The notes beneath the pieces were generated by a model, which saw only the letters and a program-made list of their open reading frames with translations, was not told the DNA's origin and searched no databases. The position numbers were made by a program, and so were the translations under genes. Of a DNA stretch of 64,000 nucleotides, positions 58,472-64,000 are shown piece by piece. Origin of the DNA: Diatrype stigma (Eukaryota; Ascomycota; Sordariomycetes; Xylariales; Diatrypaceae); the NCBI GenBank assembly GCA_022225965.2, contig JAKJXP020000029.1, forward strand, positions 1 to 64,000, read 5' to 3'. Position 1 is the first letter of the stretch; each line of letters begins with the position of its first letter.

Positions 58472-60039
58472 ATGTCCAATGACTCTCTGCAAAAACTTTT
58501 TCGCAACCGGGAGTGCGAATGCAACATGCGTTGCCAATGCCCCTTGGCTGTAGGCGACCTCAGGGATGCCTGGAACGACATCGAAGTCTGTCGCTTCATT
58601 GGGAACTCCCGCCTAAGTGACGAGCTCCCAAAGCAAATTGCTTTTTTCCGAGACCATCTAGTACGGACAGTCTCATTGTTACTTTGCATAGGTATTCCTG
58701 ACGCAAAGCTACGCCCACATATAATGCATTGGGTCGAGAAGGAGGAGAGGTTCGACGACAAACTCCTTGATCCAACTGACAAATATCTCTGTGATTTTCT
58801 CATAGAAGAGAAAAAGGACCACATGTTTGATGCTATGCTATACCGTTTTACTGCCCCCGTCATCAAGGAAGGCAAAGACGAAAAGCTGGGACCTGGGCAG
58901 GTGATGCCATTGCAGGGAAAGGAGGAGAGAATGGGTGGGGGTATCAATGGTGAGGTCGTTTCACAGTATGTTGCAAGAGGGCACCTCGTACTCAAGGACA
59001 CAGTAAGTGACACCTATATATTCCTCCAACGACAGAAGACGGCCTAACATGCTGCTCAAAGGGCTTAGCAACGAACAAAGTGAAGGTTGCCAAGAAAACC
59101 ATACAGGCACCTAATAAGGAGCAAGAGGTTGGGATTCTGAAGAATTTGAGGGCCGTCCTAGACGAGGAGAGGAAGATCCCCTTATGCACCTGCATTTCCA
59201 TAATCACCGGCCATGATGACGTGAAAGCGTATTCCTTGTCGCTATGCGCGGAGAGCAACCTGGAGACCAAGTTCTGGCAATTTGTCAATCAGAACCGAAT
59301 CAAGGACTGCTTAATTCAAATGAAGGAAATTTCAAGCGCGATTGAGTTCCTGCATCGGACGCAGCCACCAATGGAACCAACAGAGCCTGACGATCAAAGA
59401 GCATGTTACTGCCATATGGACCTCAAGCCCGAGAACATTGTGGTGTTTCCTGGTGGGCCGGCGCACCCTGTAGGAGTTTGGAAGATCATAGACTTTGGTA
59501 TCTCCAAGGTTAGGAAAGCAGGAACCCTGAAGGTGTGGACTCGGATGCAAGGAAAACGCCCGACACAGCGGATAACACACACAGTGGGTACACAACCTCA
59601 ACAGCTAGGGGGGATCTACCAGGCACCCGAGGTCAACCAACAACAAGAGAAGGTCATGGGGCGCCGAAGTGATATATGGTCTTTGGGCTGCATATTTGCC
59701 GAGGTACTTGCTGCGAACCTGGGGAGACTCAGAGAGCTGAGGGAACAGATGGAAGAAAGGCGCGGATCAAACGATGGCTTCCAGCCTGGATTTCCGTATT
59801 TCTTTTATGAGAAAAAATCAATCTGGGGATGTTTCGGCCCTGGGACTACCTTTCAGATGAACGGCGCCCTCCACGACGAATTAGAGGGCTTCCCAAGGAG
59901 AAGTCCAGCGCACGGCGAGGTTCTTTCGCAATGCACTGCACTCATCAGGAAGATGTTGGTTGCTAAGCGAACTAGCAGATTGAAAGCTAAAGACGTGTTG
60001 GAAAAGCTGGACGGCATCGTGAAGAAGATGTCAGAGTGA
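58472..60039 (+). CDS. Fungal Ser/Thr protein kinase, accessory type
   Basis: Exons 58472..59002 and 59062..60039; 1509 nt, 502 aa. The N-terminus is Cys-rich (RECECNMRCQCPL), then helical. The Gly loop region is GGGINGEVVSQYV, followed after the intron by VKVAKKTI (Lys188). The catalytic loop is CYCHMDLKPENIVVF (Asp297; Met replaces Arg of HRD). KIIDFGISKV holds the DFG Asp321, and YQAPEV and RRSDIWSLGCIFAEVL follow. The C-lobe ends LVAKRTSRLKAKDVLEKLDGI. All catalytic residues are kept, so it is probably active. It resembles the kinase at 52680-54692 in general type, but the N-terminal halves differ, so they are not recent duplicates. Confidence 0.86.
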
Positions 60040-60605
60040 GAATTCCATCCTTACATTACAGTCGTGTTGCCTTTCCTGCATTTCTCCCGATTGCAGCGAC
60101 GAGGTAAGAAGGCATGGGTTATGATGATGACATCCAAACATTCATTGCAGAGAGAGTGGTATATAATGAAATAAAGGCCAATCATGATTTTCTCCTTCCC
60201 CGGTATTTTTTGCCCGTGCCCTTTTGGAATAGAGCTCTGCTCCCCGTAGTCTTTTTACATCCCCGACACACCTGGACAGGAAAACAATGATGTCTAGCTA
60301 ATTGCACCCATTTAAGGGTTTAGATCATTTCACTACTTCCGCCATAACATGTCATTGATATATGCGACTACCCAGTAGTGCATGCCAAGGTGTCGCTATT
60401 AAGTATGTGTAGTATTGGGTGTACGGCATGGCGGACGGGATATAGGGGGTTGCGGGGTGATAAGATAAAGCCCCTATAGCGGGGACCAAAATTTGGTACG
60501 AGGTTTTTTTTTTTTTTTTTTTTTTTTCCCTCTCTCATTTAAAGTATGAGATATAAGCACTGCTGACTCTGCAGTATCCCCTTTGTTGAAGTTATAATAT
60601 CCTAC
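60040..60605. other. Kinase 3' flank
   Basis: No gene. It contains a 24-nt T run (60504-60527) preceded by the palindrome CCAAAATTTGG, then the TA target site of the transposon. Confidence 0.6.
60504..60527. repeat. Poly(T) tract of 24 nt
   Basis: A clean run of 24 T. It might be the tail of a retroposed copy in - orientation, or simple slippage. Confidence 0.95.
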
Positions 60606-60706
60606 TACTCGTCAGGGCTCTAAACGCCTCCTGACCCACAATTTGACCGCTTCGCTATTGTAGTCAGGGACTACCTAAATGTCCTGAAAAAGCTAAATGT
60701 CTTATT
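60606..60706 (+). repeat. Left terminal inverted repeat
   Basis: 101 bp including the flanking TA. It contains an internal direct pair, CTAAATGTC(C/T)T, about 18 nt apart near its inner end. Confidence 0.93.
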
Positions 60707-60861
60707 TTCTACATAATTCCCCATACAAATTAGGTGCAACTCTATGTATTCTGCCAACTGCCGATATTGCCGCATACGTTAATATAGTCCCCTCGCATAC
60801 AAGATAATCTCAACAATTTATCGAATAAAACAGTACAGCTAGGCACCTACAGCTAGCACCT

Positions 60862-60985
60862 ACAACCACCACCTACAGCTAGCACCTACAACCACCACCT
60901 ACAACCACCACCTACAACCACCACCTACAACCACCACCTACAACCACCACCTACAACCACCACCTACAACCACCACCTACAACCC
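60862..60985 (+). repeat. 13-bp minisatellite (CTACAACCACCAC)n inside the transposon
   Basis: About eight near-identical tandem units follow two longer variant units that contain CTACAGCTAGCAC. The array lies entirely within the interior of the transposon. Confidence 0.92.
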
Positions 60986-61192
60986 CCTGGAATTATCAAC
61001 ACCTACAATTAACGGAATTGCAGGAATCAACAAAAACCCGGAATTTCCTTTGCGCTCGCAAAAATTTACGTTTTGCAAAATCCTGGTAGTGACACAATAG
61101 TCGAAAATATCCCATGCATCAATACGGGGAATTGCAATACAGTGTGCTACTTCGATTTTAGGTAAAAACGCATACAATTGGATGTAGCGAAG

Positions 61193-61293
61193 AATAAGAC
61201 ATTTAGCTTTTTCAGGACATTTAGGTAGTCCCTGACTACAATAGCGAAGCGGTCAAATTGTGGGTCAGGAGGCGTTTAGAGCCCTGACGAGTA
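61193..61293 (-). repeat. Right terminal inverted repeat
   Basis: Exact reverse complement of 60606-60706, ending CCCTGACGAGTA. Confidence 0.93.
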
Positions 61294-62383
61294 TGACTAT
61301 AGATGGTTCTTAAAAGCCAAGAGAAGATAATATGTAGTTATCGGAGATAAGGGGGTCCACTATGAGGGGCACAGCATTTATACGAAATAGGGGAAGCCCA
61401 CCTAGCTACTTGATTCTAACACCGTTGGATGGGCCCGACTAGTTCTGCCCGGCTATGAAAAGATAGAACTATTCCAGTACACGCCGTGAAGATATTTTGT
61501 GTTTGTCAGGTTACAATCGTTGGTTATAAGCCAATACCTTGAGATCTAGATCTCGTTAAGAACAGTGCACAAGTAGGCATAGGTTAGGTATATATGTCTC
61601 AAGCTCATACCTAGTGACGTACCCTTAAACATGTAGCTCTCAGTTCAGAGACACTCAACACCAGTCAAATCAGCAACCAGTTCTCGTTGATCTAAGTCAG
61701 GTGGTTGACTAACACACCACCAACACACCACCAACAAAACAGAAATCCGAGTCGTCTGCACCCGGAGGCGCTTCCTGCAATATCAACAACACTTCCTGCA
61801 ATATCAAAGAAACAGCCTCCACAACTTCAACCCTAGTTAGAACCGTCGAAGAACCAGACGATGGGGCAGTGGGGTCATGTCTAGCCTAATTGGTGACTAC
61901 TTATGTAGTAGTTATAGTGCCAAAAAGAAAACAACAAAAAACGTACAACACCAGGGATTCGCTGGTCGTCACCGACCCAACTACTAATCTGGCCCTATGT
62001 GGTTTATCTAGGGGAGAGCGGACGGGATCCCGAGTTTTCCACATGGTATGGTCGTACGTGAAAGATTTTGTGTAGATTTTGATATAAGTACCAAGGTAGG
62101 GGGTGGCGTTTGAGACTACCTAAGTGTCCCCTGTGTACGGTGTACCCACCCATAGACGACGGAGATTAGGCCAATCCACTGGACAACAACGAGATATCAA
62201 GCGTGAAAAGAGCCAAGTAAGCCGGGAGTGATACATCAGTTCGTCAACGCCCCTGAGGTAAAGGGGGCGGGTATGCGGCTACATAGACGCATAGATTTCA
62301 CTCTTTGCTTTTCGGCCGGAATCTCCACTGCTTTGCATATAGGACGGTGATGGCTTTGGTGCTAAAAGCTGCGTAGTGTAATG
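61294..62383. other. Intergenic, 3' flank of the transcription factor gene
   Basis: No supported gene. The short direct repeat CTTCCTGCAATATCAA occurs twice at about 61769-61808, and ACACCACCA units occur at about 61713-61735. Confidence 0.5.
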
Positions 62384-64000
62384 CTACCTCCAGTCCATCT
62401 TTCCATTATTATTAAGCATCGATTGATCCAGCTCTGTGTTTGTCCCTATCAAGTTCACATCAAAAACAGGCAGCTGGCCATTCTGGTCGGTGGTAAAAGT
62501 ACTTGAGAAATTTGACATGGTGAATTGTTCAGCTATATTTCGTTCAGGTTAATGATGTTAAGAATGAGGATATTGTACTCACGGTAGTATACTGCCATCG
62601 CATCCTGGAACGCATTCTGCCCGTCGAAACTCAACTCAAGATCGTCATCTATGGCGGCAAGGGCGTCTTTAGCACCCCCTAACCAGGAAAGAGTATCGCC
62701 GCTAACGTTCAAGCCATCATTGCCATAAACATGCTGTCTTCCTTCTGCTCTAGCAAGTACAACATTGACCGTCTCGGCGGCTTTCCTCGCCTCCTTGGAA
62801 GTAACACTTCTCCTTAACCAGATAGTTCTGGACTTCCGTAAAGCAGACTTTATCTCATCGTCTCGTTGTAGTGTCTGTCCACGATACAGCAAGGAGCAGA
62901 GAATCATAGTAGCGGTTAGAAATTCGTGGTTTGTCACAGATGAGATCCGCCAGCGCATGGTATAAAGCTGGCCACCGGGGCTACTCTCTCCGTCGTAGAT
63001 ATCTTGGATCTGCAGAGTCCCCAGGGCCGCATCGAGACAAGCTTTCCGAGAGTAAGCAAAGGGATCCTTTTCCGATGCAGTAGGCTTCATATAAAGAAAG
63101 CGCCGGTGGAGTAGGATTTGCCCTTTGTAGAATGTGGTACTAATGAACAATCGATGCATAATCACCTGCGGTGTGTCCGTCACGTTGGCCATGTTTGATT
63201 TTGGCCTTAGCAGCGGAGGAATACTCGCCGCGGCTTCATGTAAGATGCCATCAACACGCATAATCTCAGCGTAGCTACAAGGCCGCACCGCTGCCGTCAG
63301 ATCCATGACAGTGCCCAAGGCCATGAACATGGTCCGCCTAGCAATGAGTGGTAGGACGGTGGTCATGTCGGTTTTTGGACGCGGTGGGGGTAGCTCATCC
63401 ACATCCACGTCAAAATCAGCATCATTCAGGTTTCTCGGCTCAGCCGTGTCACATTGCCACTCCGAGATCATGCGGGGCATGCCCATCTGGCTGGAGATCA
63501 GAATGTCACCCTGCAGAAGGGATGCCCACATCCTCCGCCTCATTTCGCCTTGGAACGGGGAAATCTCCGGGAAATGGCGAGGGTCGCGGTGGTAGCCGGC
63601 ACGCATGGCCATATTCACGGCGAGTGCAAGCAGAAACCAGATGTCCTTGTCAGCATCGGCACGCATGCTAAATTCGATCTGAACATAGTGGTACAAGGTC
63701 TCAAGCGCATATGGACCAGAATTTGTATACTCTCCTAGTATCAGGCACTGCACGATCTTCTCGCGGTACATGCCGAGCTGGGTTGACAGCGTGTCTGTGT
63801 CGTGTCCTTGCGTAGAGTCAGACGGCTCAGAGGCGAGCAAAGCGAGGCAGATCATGCTGTATAACATTCCAACCCACATTATGGAAACACTGGATGGCTT
63901 TGTCCAGAAATTCTCGTACTTGGATTCAAGGTTAGCACATCGGTGGGCCGGTTATGAAATACCATCTACTTGCCTCCCCAAGAAACGTGGAACCATGAAT
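62384..64000 (-). CDS. Fungal-specific transcription factor (fungal_trans domain), C-terminal part; N-terminus outside the window
   Basis: Proposed exons complement(62384..62532, 62583..63918, 63974..>64000). The exon at the right edge reads IHGSTFLGE and joins YENFWTKPSSVSIMWVGML by a GC-AG intron (donor GCAAGT, branch GCTAAC). The body has LYHYVQIEFSMRADADKDIW, VNMAMRAGYHRDP, FQGEMRRRMWASLLQGD and QMGMPRMI, the signature blocks of the fungal_trans middle homology region (PF04082). This region usually follows an N-terminal Zn2Cys6 or C2H2 DNA-binding domain, which must lie beyond 64000. The last exon adds an Asn/Thr/Gln-rich tail ending KMDWR; without splicing, the frame would stop at 62533. 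Targets are unknown. The gene faces away from the transposon-bearing interval. Confidence 0.9.

Larger units (their letters stand above)
60606..61293. mobile_element. Non-autonomous DNA transposon (MITE-like) with 101-bp perfect TIRs
   Basis: 60606-60706 and 61193-61293 are exact reverse complements by my reading, beginning TACTCGTCAGGGCTCTAAAC. Each end carries TA as the outermost dinucleotide, consistent with a TA target duplication (Tc1/mariner/pogo type), which leaves a 684-bp element. The interior has a 13-bp minisatellite and a 66-codon open frame on the - strand with no recognised domain. No transposase is encoded, so mobility would need a partner element elsewhere. Confidence 0.88.

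Noticed and set aside
60862..60985. Regular repeats resembling a CRISPR array
   Set aside because: They are direct 13-bp tandem units without spacers, in a eukaryotic transposon.

Overview
The window comes from a filamentous ascomycete (Pezizomycotina, probably Sordariomycetes; genus not determinable). Evidence: short introns (about 50-215 nt, mostly GT-AG with CTAAC/CTGAC-like branch points), fungal-only families (HET domain, SesB-like esterase NB-ARC protein, fungal_trans transcription factor, DUF6594), and a retrotransposon wrecked by C-to-T/G-to-A changes of the repeat-induced point mutation (RIP) type. Exon boundaries were worked out by hand from reading frames, splice signals and family resemblance.

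Layout. 1-739: 5' part of a HET gene (-), running off the left edge. 1651-2946: histone chaperone asf1 (-). 4045-9578: AT-rich RIP-degraded Ty3/Gypsy-type element with two 185-bp LTRs. 10438-14000: rna14 (+). 14854-19062: an 11-exon gene (-) joining a divergent fungal kinase to a Gly-rich linker and an OTU-like cysteine-peptidase-type domain. 20447-21424: FHA-domain SNIP1/Pml1 homologue (+). 21425-26378: almost 5 kb without a convincing gene. 26379-32695: large SesB-like hydrolase/NB-ARC (NLR-type) protein (+). 33762-37830: deubiquitinase ubp2 (-). 39579-40461: NDUFA11-like complex I subunit (+). 40835-41261: DUF167 protein (-). 42202-44306: HAD 'Swiss Army Knife RNA repair-like' protein with an RGG tail (+). 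46104-48161: DNA primase small subunit pri1 (-), with a palindrome holding two MluI cell-cycle boxes in its promoter. 49160-50216: short-chain dehydrogenase (-). 52680-60039: accessory stretch with two divergent Ser/Thr kinases around a DUF6594 membrane protein. 60606-61293: non-autonomous DNA transposon with 101-bp perfect terminal inverted repeats. 62384-64000: fungal-specific transcription factor (-), cut by the right edge.

Housekeeping genes (asf1, rna14, pml1, ubp2, complex I subunit, pri1) alternate with accessory genes of the kind linked in fungi to non-self recognition and signalling (HET, NLR, kinases, kinase-peptidase fusion). The repeats sit in or next to the accessory segments. 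The strongest leads are the kinase/OTU-like fusion with its apparently non-canonical splice acceptor, the NLR whose C-terminal half is low-complexity instead of repeat-based, the MCB palindrome of pri1, and the two mobile elements. No tRNA, rRNA or CRISPR array was seen.
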